A DNA stretch of 64,000 nt from Kordiimonadales bacterium IMCC3096 (GTDB lineage: Bacteria > Pseudomonadota > Alphaproteobacteria > Minwuiales > Minwuiaceae), in contig CP018227.1 of the NCBI GenBank assembly GCA_016865035.1, forward strand, positions 3,067,501 to 3,131,500. The letters run 5' to 3'. This document shows, piece by piece, positions 1-8,996 of this stretch. Numbering within the stretch: the stretch's first letter is position 1; each line of letters begins with the position of its first letter. The notes under the pieces were generated by a model. The model was given only the letters and a program-made list of their open reading frames with translations. It had not been told where the DNA came from and did not search any database. The position numbers and the translations under genes are program-made.

Positions 1-683
1 GCCTGCACCAGTTCCAGGTCGGTCTCGGAGCCGTTCTGCGTCAGCAGTTCCTTTGTCCAGGCCAGGTGCCGGTCGGGGTTGGCGGCGATGGCGTTGGCCA
101 GTTCCATGGCCTCTGCCATCAGGTCCGCATCCTCCACGACCCTGTTGGCGAGACCGCTGGCGGCGGCCTCCTCGCCGTTCATGAAGCGGCCGGTCAGCGC
201 GAACTCACTGGCCGCGCCGAAGCCCATGCGCTGTACCAGGAAGTGCGAACTGGCCAGCTCCGGCACGACGCCGACCTTCACGAAGGGCACGGCGACCCTG
301 GCGGAACGGGCGATCAGGATGACATCGAAGGACAGGATCTGGCTCAGGCCGACGCCTACGGCGACGCCGTTGACCGCGGCGATCAGGGGCTTGGAATCGC
401 GCACGAACTTCACCCACTGGATCGGTGCCGACGGCTTGGTGCCGGATTCCGCCTGCTCCATCCGGGCCCGGAACGTGTCCTTCATGTCGGCACCGGAGCA
501 GAACCCCCGGCCCGCGCCGGTCACGATGACCGCGCCGATTGCGGGATCATTGTTCGCGGAGGTGATGGCGTCATGCATCTCCTCCCGCATCCGGTAGGTC
601 CAGGCGTTCAGTTTCTCCGGCCGGTTCAGTGTCAGGATCCCGACATTGCCTTCGGTCCGGTATTCGATCTGTTCGTAGGTCAT
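1..683 (-). CDS. Crotonase-family enoyl-CoA hydratase/isomerase, C-terminus beyond window
   Basis: Acyl-CoA metabolising enzyme of the crotonase superfamily; 227 residues are visible and the C-terminal end lies outside the window. The N-terminus reads as a typical family start (TLNRPEKLNAW). The two oxyanion-hole loops are GRGFCSGADM (about 58-67) and AAVNGVAVG (102-110). Aligning by eye to rat enoyl-CoA hydratase, the glutamate in its GCEL motif is serine here and the one in its QPE motif is phenylalanine. A glutamate is present at 142 in PELASS, the position used by ECI2-type enoyl-CoA isomerases. An isomerase or another crotonase reaction is therefore more likely than simple hydration. The substrate is unknown. 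Confidence 0.85.
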   Translation of the reverse strand, partial: MTYEQIEYRTEGNVGILTLNRPEKLNAWTYRMREEMHDAITSANNDPAIGAVIVTGAGRGFCSGADMKDTFRARMEQAESGTKPSAPIQWVKFVRDSKPLIAAVNGVAVGVGLSQILSFDVILIARSARVAVPFVKVGVVPELASSHFLVQRMGFGAASEFALTGRFMNGEEAAASGLANRVVEDADLMAEAMELANAIAANPDRHLAWTKELLTQNGSETDLELVQ

Positions 684-827
684 GTGTCTCTGTCCTCCCC
701 GTCGCCATTTCAGCACGCCGGAGCAGGAGCGCCAATCGGCGATCATGGATCATCTGTTATCTGGCATCTCTTGCTTCGCGCCTGGAGCGACGCGGACGAG
801 GCTCGGGCATCGCAAACCGGCAGTCAT

Positions 828-2081
828 TCACTCCGGTTGACGGGAGGCAACTTCTGCTGCCCGAGACCGCGCGCCGACCGCGAGCAGGAAGGCGGCGCCG
901 AGGAGCAGGCTCAGGACGGCGAAGACAATCGCCGGACCATAGCCCCCCGTCATGTCGAAGATCAGCCCCGCCAGTGTCGGTCCGCCGAGCACGCCAAGCC
1001 CGGAGGCGGAATAGTTGACGCCCAGAATGCCGCCCAGATGCCGAACCCCGAAGATGTCCGCCAGAATGGCAGGCATGAGCGGTGCGAAGCCGCCGTAGAG
1101 TGTGCCGAAGATCACGGCGAAGAAGCCGAGCGCCCAGACCTCCACGGCGAAATGCCAGAAGGCCATCATCACGGCGAGCCCCAGATAGACGCCCGTCAGG
1201 GTGCGCAGCCGTCCGAACCGGTCAGCGAGAATGCCGACGAGGAAACGTCCCCCGATGCTGGAGACACCGATCAGGCTGAGCAGCCAGGCACCCGTGGCCT
1301 CGGTCATGCTCTGGTCGAGGACGTAGGGCACCAAGTGGACCAGGGGCATGAAGAGCGAGAACGAGATGGTGAGGCCCGCACCGCTGAGCAGCCAGAACTC
1401 GGGGGTCCCGATGGCTTCGCGCAGGGTCGAGGCCGGACCTGGCGGGGCCTCCGATGAGGGTGGTGCGCCTCCGTCCGGGTTCAGCCCGTACCTCTCCGGT
1501 GAGTGGCGCAACAGCAGCATGGCGAGGAGGCCGATGACACCCACGCCTATTCCCAGCCAGGTCATGGCATCCCGCCAGCCATGCTCCTGGACCAGCCAGT
1601 TGGCGACCGGCGGGGTCACAAGCGTGCCCGCCCCCACGCCCATGACGGCCAGGCCGGAGGCAAGGCCGCGACGGCGCACGAACCAGCGCTGCAATGCGCT
1701 GATCACCGGAACGTAGATGCAGCCCGCGCCGACGCCGACGCCGAGCCCGTAGGCGATGTAGATCTGCCAGAGGGTGGCCGCCTGCGCCGCGGCGATCAGT
1801 CCTGCCGCAACAAGGGCCATGCCGGTTGCCGCGACCACTGCGGGGCCGAGGCGGTCGGCCAGAGGGCCGCTCACCGCGCCCAGGCTGAACAGCAACCCCC
1901 CGGCGATGGCGGAAACCAGGGCGACGTCGGAGCGGCTGGCATCGAAAGCCGCCTCGATGGCAGGGAAGAACGGACCGAAGGAATAGGCAATGCCGAAGGC
2001 GAAGAAGGTGCCCACGAAGCTGGCACCGACAATGATCCAGCCATAGAACAGCTTCTGCCCTGACCCAGTCGCAGACCCCAA
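828..2081 (-). CDS. MFS transporter, oxalate/formate antiporter-like or monocarboxylate-type
   Basis: Inner-membrane secondary carrier of 417 residues with about twelve hydrophobic segments. The opening FYGWIIVGASFVGTFF and the loop GPLADRLG after TM2 are typical of the OFA/MCT-like branch of the major facilitator superfamily, which carries small organic acids. The substrate cannot be read from sequence. The start is a TTG codon: a strong purine-rich ribosome site (AGGGGGG) lies seven bases upstream, and no ATG or GTG precedes the first membrane segment. The epoxide hydrolase gene lies upstream on the same strand, 208 bases away. Confidence 0.85.
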   Translation of the reverse strand: MGSATGSGQKLFYGWIIVGASFVGTFFAFGIAYSFGPFFPAIEAAFDASRSDVALVSAIAGGLLFSLGAVSGPLADRLGPAVVAATGMALVAAGLIAAAQAATLWQIYIAYGLGVGVGAGCIYVPVISALQRWFVRRRGLASGLAVMGVGAGTLVTPPVANWLVQEHGWRDAMTWLGIGVGVIGLLAMLLLRHSPERYGLNPDGGAPPSSEAPPGPASTLREAIGTPEFWLLSGAGLTISFSLFMPLVHLVPYVLDQSMTEATGAWLLSLIGVSSIGGRFLVGILADRFGRLRTLTGVYLGLAVMMAFWHFAVEVWALGFFAVIFGTLYGGFAPLMPAILADIFGVRHLGGILGVNYSASGLGVLGGPTLAGLIFDMTGGYGPAIVFAVLSLLLGAAFLLAVGARSRAAEVASRQPE

Positions 2082-2240
2082 AGTCGTCCCCCCTCAACCG
2101 GTATGCAGACCCGCCTGCACTGCATGAACTCCGATGATGCGCGGGAATCGCGCGCACTTGCAGCCGAAAGGGCACGGAATGGCACCACATCGCGCGGGGA
2201 AAGCGAATTCATCTCGCGCGACATGGATTCTCCGGGTCGG

Positions 2241-2275
2241 CCGGACCGGGGTCACTCCGGATTTCTCTGGTCCGG
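2241..2275. repeat. Short inverted repeat after epoxide hydrolase
   Basis: Arms CCGGACC (2241-2247) and GGTCCGG (2269-2275) are perfectly complementary around a 21-base loop, 15 bases beyond the epoxide hydrolase stop. It could end that transcript, but no run of T follows, so intrinsic termination is not shown. Confidence 0.3.
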
Positions 2276-2289
2276 GCGAAATCGCATGG

Positions 2290-3444
2290 CTACCGGATCA
2301 TCCGGGCGAAGGCGCGGATGTCGTCGATGAAGGCTTCGGGTTCCTCCATGGCGGCGAAGTGGCCGCCGGCCGGCATCTCGGTCCAGTGCACCACGTTGGC
2401 CATGCGTTCCACCCACTGGCGCGGCGGCATGGAGAAGCTGTCGCCGGGGAACTTCGCCACGCCCACCGGCACCGTGATCCGCTGGCCGTCCGGCACCAGG
2501 AAATTGTCGCTCTCCACGATGGAGGTATACATCCAGGTGGAGCTGTTGATGGTGCCCGTGTGCCAGTAGAGCGCGATGTTGGCGAGCAGCCGGTCGGCGC
2601 TGAAACGGCTGTGCAGGTCGCCATGGGTGTCGCCCCAGGTCTGGAATTTCTCCGTGATCCAGGCGGCCAGTCCGGCGGGCGAGTCGGTCAGGCCATAGCT
2701 GAGGGTCTGCGGCTTGGTGGACTGGATGGCCTGATAGGCGGTCTCGAAGCGCAGGTCGCCCTGGCGCTGTTTCAGCCAGGCCTTTTCCTCCGCATCCGGC
2801 GCGGGGTCGATGGTGGCGGGGCGGGGGATCCACATGTTCTGGTGAATGCCGCAGCAGACATCCGAATGCGCCAGCCCGAGCCATGAGGTGACCAGGCTGC
2901 CCCAGTCGCCGCCCTGTGCCATGAAGCGGTCCACGCCCAGCACGTCGACCATCAGGTGCCGCCACAGCCGAGCGGTCTCGCGGCAGTCCACCGGCTTCGG
3001 CGGCGCGGCGCTGAAACCATAGCCCGGCAGGCTGGGGACGATCACGTCGAAGCCGTCCTCCGCCTGGCCGCCGAAGCGCTCCGGGTGGGCCAGCGGTTCG
3101 ATCACTTCCAGGAACTCGACGACGGAGCCGGGCCAGCCATGGGTCAGGACCAGGGGGAGGCGGTTGCTGCCCGATCCGGTCTCCCAGATGAAATGGATGT
3201 CCTGCCCGTCGATGGTGGCGTGGAAATTGTGGAAGCGGTTGATCTGCTGCTCCACCGCGCGCCAGTCGAAATCCTCCGCCCAGTGACGGCAGAGGTCGCG
3301 CACATGGGCCATGTCGGCGCCATAGGCCCAGGGCGCGCCCTGCGGCTCCTCACGCGGCCAGCGCGTGGCGCGCAACCGCGCCTGCACATCGGCGATGTCC
3401 TCATCGGAGACATGAACCGTGAAAGGGCGAATCGAACCGGGCAT
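2290..3444 (-). CDS. Epoxide hydrolase, alpha/beta-hydrolase with EHN domain
   Basis: Soluble hydrolase of 384 residues that opens epoxides to diols, of the microsomal/juvenile-hormone epoxide hydrolase type. An N-terminal EHN region (about 1-110) precedes the alpha/beta-hydrolase core. Visible active-site elements are HGWPG (102-106, oxyanion hole), the nucleophile Asp180 in GGDWG, and the C-terminal catalytic His in GGHFAAMEEP (about 362). The start was set at 3444 because AGGGAGG lies eight bases upstream; an ATG at 3468 in the same frame has no comparable site. The physiological epoxide is unknown. A crotonase gene is transcribed divergently 99 bases away. Confidence 0.9.
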   Translation of the reverse strand: MPGSIRPFTVHVSDEDIADVQARLRATRWPREEPQGAPWAYGADMAHVRDLCRHWAEDFDWRAVEQQINRFHNFHATIDGQDIHFIWETGSGSNRLPLVLTHGWPGSVVEFLEVIEPLAHPERFGGQAEDGFDVIVPSLPGYGFSAAPPKPVDCRETARLWRHLMVDVLGVDRFMAQGGDWGSLVTSWLGLAHSDVCCGIHQNMWIPRPATIDPAPDAEEKAWLKQRQGDLRFETAYQAIQSTKPQTLSYGLTDSPAGLAAWITEKFQTWGDTHGDLHSRFSADRLLANIALYWHTGTINSSTWMYTSIVESDNFLVPDGQRITVPVGVAKFPGDSFSMPPRQWVERMANVVHWTEMPAGGHFAAMEEPEAFIDDIRAFARMIR

Positions 3445-3543
3445 CGCAGCATCCTCCCTGATGACCATTTCCTACCATGGCGCTATCCTGTGGCCAGTCA
3501 ATGCGTCGGCACCTGTCGGCGATGTCATCCTGGGGAGGGGACC

Positions 3544-4383
3544 ATGAACCTTTCGGAAGTGCTCTATGACCGCAACGGTGCGGTTGCCACCATCACGCTC
3601 AACCGCCCGGACCAGCTCAATGCCTGGACCCGGAAGATGGAGGGGGAGGTGCGCGAGGCCATGATGGAGGCGTCGAACGATGATGCCGTGCGCGCCATCG
3701 TGCTGACCGGCGCCGGTCGCGGATTCTGCGCCGGGGCGGACATGAACCTGCTGGGCGACATCCAGGACGAGGCCGCCTCGGCGAAGTCCCGCATCCAGTC
3801 GCTCAGCGCGGTGAACAATGCCATTCCGGGCGGGCTGGACCTGCCGACGGACTATACCATGCGCTACAGCTATTTCCCGACGGTGCCGAAGCCGGTGCTG
3901 GGCGCGATCAACGGCCCCTGTGCCGGGCTGGGCATGGTCATGGCGCTCTATTGCGACATGCGTTTCGCCTCCGACGCGGCCGTCTTCACCACCGCCTTTT
4001 CCCGCCGTGGCCTGATCGCGGAGCATGGCATTTCCTGGATGCTGCCGATGCTGGTGGGCCATGCCAATGCGCTGGACCTGCTGCTGTCGGGGCGGAAGTT
4101 CGGGGCGGCCGAGGCGCATTCGATGGGGCTGGTCAACCGGGTGATCGAGATGAAGGACTTCGCCGACCAGTGCCATGCCTATGCCGATGAACTGGCCACC
4201 ATGGTCTCGCCACGCTCCATCCGGGTGATGAAGTCGCAGGTCTACAAGGCCATGCTGCAGTCGCTGGAACACGCCACCCTGACGGCGAATTCGGAGATGC
4301 CGGGCAGCTTCGACTCGGAGGATTTCAAGGAGGGTGTGGCGCATTTCATTGAACGCCGCGCCCCGGCATTCAGCGGCAGGTAG
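3544..4383 (+). CDS. Crotonase-family enoyl-CoA hydratase/isomerase
   Basis: Soluble acyl-CoA enzyme of 279 residues. Oxyanion-hole segments are GRGFCAGADM (59-68) and AINGPCAGLG (121-130). Both catalytic glutamates of enoyl-CoA hydratase are replaced (Val and Phe at the aligned positions). Glu160 in LIAEHGISW occupies the glutamate position of ECI2-type isomerases, so double-bond isomerisation is plausible. The ATG follows a purine-rich ribosome site ending three bases upstream (GGGGAGGGG). The open frame extends far upstream, but that part is antisense to the epoxide hydrolase. It resembles the crotonase at the left window edge and may be a diverged paralogue. Confidence 0.88.
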   Translation: MNLSEVLYDRNGAVATITLNRPDQLNAWTRKMEGEVREAMMEASNDDAVRAIVLTGAGRGFCAGADMNLLGDIQDEAASAKSRIQSLSAVNNAIPGGLDLPTDYTMRYSYFPTVPKPVLGAINGPCAGLGMVMALYCDMRFASDAAVFTTAFSRRGLIAEHGISWMLPMLVGHANALDLLLSGRKFGAAEAHSMGLVNRVIEMKDFADQCHAYADELATMVSPRSIRVMKSQVYKAMLQSLEHATLTANSEMPGSFDSEDFKEGVAHFIERRAPAFSGR

Positions 4384-4396
4384 CGGAGTCGTCTTC

Positions 4397-4480
4397 GGCC
4401 TGTTCCATCCCTCTCCCCACCCGGCCACCCGATAAGGATACTCCCGTGGGTGGCCGGGTGGGGAGAGGATGGAACAGGCC
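4397..4480. repeat. Long near-perfect inverted repeat (33/34 bp arms)
   Basis: Left arm 4397-4430 and right arm 4448-4480 are complementary over 33 pairs with a single extra C in the left arm, around a 17-base loop. The arms are C/G-rich (CCCCACCCGGCCACCC on the left). It starts 14 bases after the crotonase stop and ends 35 bases before the agmatinase start. No T-run follows. It may be a transcription barrier or a copy of a dispersed palindromic intergenic repeat. Confidence 0.9.
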
Positions 4481-4515
4481 ACGTGACAAGAGCAGCAGAT
4501 TGGAGACCGGGTGAG

Positions 4516-5541
4516 ATGGATCAGGAAAACCTGAAGCGGCTGCGCGCCCGGTACGGCGATACCGAACCCGGCACCACCTACGACGAACGCTATCGTGCCA
4601 TCACGGATTCACAGTTCGAGGATGGCGGGCGACGCCATGCGCCCTTCGCCGGTATTCCGACCTTCCTCGGTGCCCCTGCGGTCGAGGGGCTGGAGGGGCT
4701 GGACATCGCGCTGATCGGGGTGCCCATGGATCTGGGTGTCACCAACCGCCCCGGTGCCCGCTTCGGGCCGCGCGCGCTGCGCACGATCGAGCGGATCGGC
4801 CCCTGGCACCATATCCTGGCCCGCGCGCCGTTCCTGGAGGCAAAGGTCGGGGACGTCGGCGACGTGCCGTTCCGCAGCCGCTTCAGCCTCGACATGGCGA
4901 TGGAGGATATCGAGGCCTATTACGGCACCGTCCGTGATGCCGGTGTGCGGCCCCTGTCGGTGGGCGGGGACCATTCCATCACCTACCCGATCATGAAGGC
5001 GCTGGGGCGCGACCGCCCGCTGGGCATGATCCACATCGACGCCCATTGCGACACGGGCGGGGAGTTCGACCACAGCAAGTTCCATCATGGCGGCCCGTTC
5101 CGCATGGCGGTGCTTGACGGCGTGCTGGACCCGGAACGCTGCATCCAGATCGGCATTCGCGGCGCGTCCGAATATATCTGGGAGTTCTCGCAGGATGCCG
5201 GCATGACCGTCTTCCACATCGAGAAGGTGATGGAGCAGGGCATTCCGGCGGTGATCGAGGCGGCACGGCAGGTCGTCGGTGACGGCCCGGTCTATGTCAC
5301 CTTCGACATCGACGGCATCGACCCGGGCTTCGCCCCCGGCACCGGCACGCCGGAGGTCGGCGGCCTGACCCCGCGGGAGGTGCAGCAGATCTTCCGCGGC
5401 CTCGACGGGCTGGACATCGTCGGTGGCGACGTGGTGGAGGTGGCCCCGCAATATGATGCGACCACCAATACGGCGCAGGTCGGCGGTCAGATGCTGTTCG
5501 AGATACTGACGGTCATGACCGGGTCGGGTGCCGCCGGATAG
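4516..5541 (+). CDS. speB: Agmatinase-type ureohydrolase
   Basis: Metal-dependent ureohydrolase of 341 residues that removes urea from agmatine or a related guanidino compound. Metal ligands are visible in order: GGDHS (His153), DAHCD (Asp175-Asp179) and DIDGID (Asp264, Asp266). The signature TGTPEVGG follows. Start 4516 was chosen because GGAG sits ten bases upstream; the frame stays open back into the inverted repeat at 4397-4480, which is unlikely to be coding. Guanidinobutyrase or guanidinopropionase activity cannot be excluded, since these share the same core. No other polyamine gene is adjacent, so the physiological substrate is an inference. Confidence 0.87.
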   Translation: MDQENLKRLRARYGDTEPGTTYDERYRAITDSQFEDGGRRHAPFAGIPTFLGAPAVEGLEGLDIALIGVPMDLGVTNRPGARFGPRALRTIERIGPWHHILARAPFLEAKVGDVGDVPFRSRFSLDMAMEDIEAYYGTVRDAGVRPLSVGGDHSITYPIMKALGRDRPLGMIHIDAHCDTGGEFDHSKFHHGGPFRMAVLDGVLDPERCIQIGIRGASEYIWEFSQDAGMTVFHIEKVMEQGIPAVIEAARQVVGDGPVYVTFDIDGIDPGFAPGTGTPEVGGLTPREVQQIFRGLDGLDIVGGDVVEVAPQYDATTNTAQVGGQMLFEILTVMTGSGAAG

Positions 5542-5550
5542 CGGGATGCC

Positions 5551-5736
5551 TCAGCGCTCGCCCGGCGGATCGGTCAGCAGGTTGATCAGGGTGGCGCCGA
5601 CGATCCAGATCGCCAGCATGAGAAACGCGGCCAGCCACGGCGAATAGAGCTGGCCGATGAAGCCGCCCAGTCCGACGGCCAGCCCGACGGCGCCGTTCAC
5701 GCCCTGCAGTTCCTTGCGCTTTGTCTTGAGGTTCAT
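5551..5736 (-). CDS. Small two-helix membrane protein
   Basis: Predicted 61-residue inner-membrane protein. A short basic N-terminus (MNLKTKRKELQG) is followed by two hydrophobic stretches (about 14-31 and 36-54) and a charged tail. A clear ribosome site (GGAGGG) precedes the ATG. I do not recognise the family. It converges with the agmatinase gene, and the stops are ten bases apart. Confidence 0.6.
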   Translation of the reverse strand: MNLKTKRKELQGVNGAVGLAVGLGGFIGQLYSPWLAAFLMLAIWIVGATLINLLTDPPGER

Positions 5737-5800
5737 GGATCAGGCCCTCCTCCGGACAGGTCATAGGAACCGGTCGGAGGAGGCGCCTTGATTCAGATCA

Positions 5801-7027
5801 TTACCCGATGTGGGCGATCTGCATTTCCAGTTCTTCCGTGGTCATCGGATAGTCGACGCCATTGCGGGCCGCGAGCAGTTCGTGCGGCGGTACGCGGGCG
5901 ATGCGTTGCTGTACCAGCAAGGCGGTGCGCATCGAAAGTCCGGCCTGATGCACCAGCGCCGTTGTCGCCTTGCCGTTGCGCATGCCCATGATGCGCTCGA
6001 CCGCCTCTTCCTTGCGACCTGTCTTCAGGGCCAGGGCGCGGATGACGAAGCTTCGGCGGTTCTTTTCCATCGCCTTCTGGATGACCTTGTCATTCAGCTT
6101 GCCGCGCCCATGCAGGTGCTCGGCAAAGTCGGAATCCAGTTTCTGGTCGGCGTCCTTGTCTTCCGACAGCTTCTCGCCGACAGCCTCCGCCAGTGCCTGG
6201 CGGGTACGGTTGTCGAGATCACCGCGCTCCGCCAGCCGATCCAGCAGGGACCGGGCAACGAAGGTGGAGATCCGCCGGATGGCGCGCTGCGACAGCTCCG
6301 GTCGCATCACCAGCGGTTCGTGCAGCATGTCGGTGTCGCGCGCATCCTCCGCCAGTTCGTCCAGCGTGTCGGAGCGGACCTTTGCCGACCTGTTGTGCAG
6401 CAGTGCCGCGACGGCAGGCAGGTCGGTCGTGGCAATGACGGCATCGGCCACATCGGGACCGATACCGCGACGGCGGGCGATGGAGGGCAGGGCACCGATG
6501 GTGACACCGGCGGCGATGATTTCCACCAGATCGGCATCGTTCAGCAGCGGTGAATATTCCAGGATCGGCGCGGCCACGATCTCCTCGACGTCCTGCGCCA
6601 GCTTCATGACGATGGCCTTGGGCACGATCTCGGAATCGCGGATGGCATCGGCCAGGGCCGCACGGACGTCCACAAGACGATCGGCCGAAAGGTGATCCAG
6701 CGCCCTTTCCGTCAGGTCGCGCAGCCGTGCCTGCTTCGCGTCGCCGATCCCGGGCAGCAGCCTGCCGATCTTGCGTGCCAGTTCGGTGCGGACATAGGGG
6801 TCCACGTCTTCCGACAGTTTCAGATCCGCCTGACCGGGGGTGGCGGGGTTGCCGGCGACCGCGCTGCGGACATCCTTGTCCTTGTCCTCCGCCAGATAGT
6901 ACAGCACTTCCGGTCGTGCATCGGCGTCCTTTGCCAGCGCCAGGCGTGTGCCCTGATTGGTGCTCTTCAGCGCGGCAATCTGTTCCTGGTAGGCAATAAT
7001 GTCGGCGTTGCGCTTGTCGTCGGCCAT
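5801..7027 (-). CDS. DUF2336 domain protein, all-helical repeat
   Basis: Alphaproteobacterial protein of 408 residues with no assigned biochemical function. It is rich in Ala, Leu, Asp and Arg and reads as tandem helical HEAT-like repeats, including paired Asp-Val-Arg turns such as DKDVRSAVAGNPATP and DPYVRTELARK, which are typical of DUF2336. It has no signal peptide or membrane segment, so it is probably cytoplasmic. The ATG at 7027 was chosen because GGGGAG lies eight bases upstream. The open frame runs on to 7426, but that part is antisense to the start of the divergent nucleotidase gene. A scaffold or regulatory role is only a guess from the fold. Confidence 0.8.
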   Translation of the reverse strand: MADDKRNADIIAYQEQIAALKSTNQGTRLALAKDADARPEVLYYLAEDKDKDVRSAVAGNPATPGQADLKLSEDVDPYVRTELARKIGRLLPGIGDAKQARLRDLTERALDHLSADRLVDVRAALADAIRDSEIVPKAIVMKLAQDVEEIVAAPILEYSPLLNDADLVEIIAAGVTIGALPSIARRRGIGPDVADAVIATTDLPAVAALLHNRSAKVRSDTLDELAEDARDTDMLHEPLVMRPELSQRAIRRISTFVARSLLDRLAERGDLDNRTRQALAEAVGEKLSEDKDADQKLDSDFAEHLHGRGKLNDKVIQKAMEKNRRSFVIRALALKTGRKEEAVERIMGMRNGKATTALVHQAGLSMRTALLVQQRIARVPPHELLAARNGVDYPMTTEELEMQIAHIG

Positions 7028-7147
7028 CTCGATCGCTCCCCGGTCTCGGATAACCGTTCCAATATCGGCCAAGGCGCCTAACGCGGCGTTAACGGCGCGG
7101 GCGCGAAGGGGCTTGCGGGCCGGGTGAGAGGCGGTGATAAGGGGGGC

Positions 7148-7855
7148 ATGACAGATTCCGAGCAACGCGGTGATCAGACCGCCCCCGACCTGCGCCATGT
7201 GGATACATGGGTCTTCGATCTGGACAACACGCTCTATCCGGCGCGCAGCAATCTCTTCGATCAGGTCAGTGACCGCATGCGGTTCTTCATCTGCGATTTC
7301 CTGCAGGTGGACGAGGAGGAAGCGCATCGCCTGCAGAAGGGCTATTTCCTGTCCCACGGCACCACGCTGAAGGGGCTGATCGATCACCACGGCGTGCGAC
7401 CGGAAGACTTTCTGGACTACGTGCATGACATCGACCTGTCACCGGTAGACGCGAATCCCCAGCTTGCCGACGTGCTGAAACGACTGCCGGGCCGGAAGCT
7501 GGTCTTCACCAATGGCTCCGTCAGCCACGCCGAGAACGTGATGGGCAAGATCGGTATCGGTGACTGTTTCGAGGCCATCTTCGACATCGTGCATTCGGAC
7601 TTCATTCCGAAGCAGAGCGTCGAGCCGTATCACCGCTTCATCGAGACCCACAACGTCAAGCCGGCCAGTGCGGCGATGTTCGAGGATATGGCCCGCAACC
7701 TGGTGCCCGCCCATGCCGTCGGCATGACCACGGTCTGGATTCCCGGCATCAGCGAATGGAGCCATGAGCAATCGAGCGGTGAGCACATTCACCATGTCAC
7801 CGACGACCTGACCGGGTTCCTGATCGCAGCCGCTGACAGGATCGCGAAGGGCTGA
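7148..7855 (+). CDS. Pyrimidine 5'-nucleotidase, HAD superfamily
   Basis: Cytoplasmic HAD hydrolase of 235 residues related to yeast Sdt1/Phm8, which dephosphorylates pyrimidine nucleotides. HAD motif I is FDLDNTLYP (Asp24 and Asp26), motif II is FTNGS, and motif III corresponds to the lysine region IPKQSVEPY followed by FEDMARNL. A helical cap lies between motifs I and II. The start at 7148 follows AAGGGGGG; an in-frame GTG at 7124 has a poorer context. It is divergent from the DUF2336 gene with a 120-base gap. Confidence 0.85.
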   Translation: MTDSEQRGDQTAPDLRHVDTWVFDLDNTLYPARSNLFDQVSDRMRFFICDFLQVDEEEAHRLQKGYFLSHGTTLKGLIDHHGVRPEDFLDYVHDIDLSPVDANPQLADVLKRLPGRKLVFTNGSVSHAENVMGKIGIGDCFEAIFDIVHSDFIPKQSVEPYHRFIETHNVKPASAAMFEDMARNLVPAHAVGMTTVWIPGISEWSHEQSSGEHIHHVTDDLTGFLIAAADRIAKG

Positions 7856-7879
7856 ACTGCCCGGTCGGTCGCCGCACGG

Positions 7880-8596
7880 CTACCCGTCCTTCCGGTTCAC
7901 CCGCTTCGACAGTTCCTCGACGCTTTCGACCCGTTCCGAGTAGCGGTCGATCAGATAGGCGGCGCGCCCCCGCGTCAGCCAGGTGAACTTCAGCAGTTCC
8001 TCCATCACGTCCACCATGCGGTTGTAGAATGGTGACGGTTTCATGCGGCCGTCGTCCTCGAACTCCAGGAAGGCCTTCGGGACCGAGGACTGGTTCGGGA
8101 TTGTGATCATGCGCATCCAGCGCCCCAGAATGCGCATCTGGTTCACGGCGTTGAAACTCTGCGAGCCGCCGCAGACCTGCATGACCGCCAGGGTGCGCCC
8201 CTGCGTGGGGCGAACCCCGCCGATGGGCGCCAGTGGCAGCCAGTCGATCTGGGTCTTCAGGATGCCGGTCATGGCGCCGTGCCGTTCGGGGGAGCACCAG
8301 ACATGCGCCTCCGACCAGAGCGAAAGCGTGCGCAGTTCCTGGACCTTCGGATGGGAGTCCGGGACACTGTCGACCAGCGGCAGGCCGGTAGGGTCAAAGA
8401 TGCGCGGCTCCGCGCCCAGTGCCTTCAGCACCCGCGCCGCCTCTTCCACCATCAGCCGCGAATAGGACCGTTCCCGCAGCGAACCATAGAGCAGCAGGAC
8501 ACGGGGCGGATGTGTCGGGTCGCCGGGCGCAGTCAGTTGCGCGGTGTCGATCCGATGCAGGGAATCGGGCGCGATGTTGGGAAGATCGTCAGCCAT
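7880..8596 (-). CDS. arsH: ArsH, NADPH-dependent FMN oxidoreductase for organoarsenicals
   Basis: Flavodoxin-like oxidoreductase of 238 residues. ArsH enzymes oxidise trivalent methylated or aromatic arsenicals to the less toxic pentavalent forms using NADPH and FMN. The FMN phosphate loop [10 protein letters not shown] is visible near residue 40, followed by the family segments [23 protein letters not shown] and [15 protein letters not shown]. The start at 8596 overlaps the arsC stop by eight bases (ATGGCTGA), which implies translational coupling. No arsR regulator and no arsenite exporter lie beside this pair. Confidence 0.92.
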   Translation of the reverse strand: MADDLPNIAPDSLHRIDTAQLTAPGDPTHPPRVLLLYGSLRERSYSRLMVEEAARVLKALGAEPRIFDPTGLPLVDSVPDSHPKVQELRTLSLWSEAHVWCSPERHGAMTGILKTQIDWLPLAPIGGVRPTQGRTLAVMQVCGGSQSFNAVNQMRILGRWMRMITIPNQSSVPKAFLEFEDDGRMKPSPFYNRMVDVMEELLKFTWLTRGRAAYLIDRYSERVESVEELSKRVNRKDG

Positions 8597-8996
8597 TGAC
8601 CGTGATCTCCCCGCCATATTCCTTTCTGAGCACGGTTCCCGGCGGCAGATCGAGCAACGCCGTCACTGCTTCCGATGGGCGGCACAGGGCAACCCCCTTC
8701 GGGGTGCAGACAATGGGACGATTGACCAGGACCGGATGAACCAGCATGGCGTCCAGAATGGCCTCCTCGGTTACTGACGGATCCGTCAGGCCGAGCTCTT
8801 CAGCCGGTGACTTGCTGATCCGCAGCGCGCTGCGCGGTGTCAGTCCCGCAGCGGCGAACAGTCCCAGCAACTGCGGCCGGGTCCATCCGGTTTCAAGGTA
8901 GTGGATAACGGTGGGTTCTTCCCCTGCCTGCCTGATGAAGGCCAGAACGTTGCGAGAGGTACCGCAGTCAGGGTTGTGATGGATAACGACGCTCAT
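8589..8996 (-). CDS. arsC: Arsenate reductase, glutaredoxin-dependent ArsC
   Basis: Cytoplasmic reductase of 135 residues that converts arsenate to arsenite with glutathione and glutaredoxin. The catalytic loop [10 protein letters not shown] places the nucleophilic cysteine at 11, close to Cys12 of the plasmid R773 enzyme. Arginines likely to bind the oxyanion occur in NRPIV and CRPSE. The length is slightly under the usual 140. It is first of a two-gene unit with arsH. YffB/Spx-like proteins share the fold but lack the HNPxCGTSRN loop, so true arsenate reductase is favoured. Confidence 0.92.
   Translation of the reverse strand: MSVVIHHNPDCGTSRNVLAFIRQAGEEPTVIHYLETGWTRPQLLGLFAAAGLTPRSALRISKSPAEELGLTDPSVTEEAILDAMLVHPVLVNRPIVCTPKGVALCRPSEAVTALLDLPPGTVLRKEYGGEITVNG

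Noticed and set aside
2956-3543. Upstream extension of the crotonase frame
   Set aside because: It is antisense to the epoxide hydrolase. The ATG at 3544 has a ribosome site and starts the family N-terminus.
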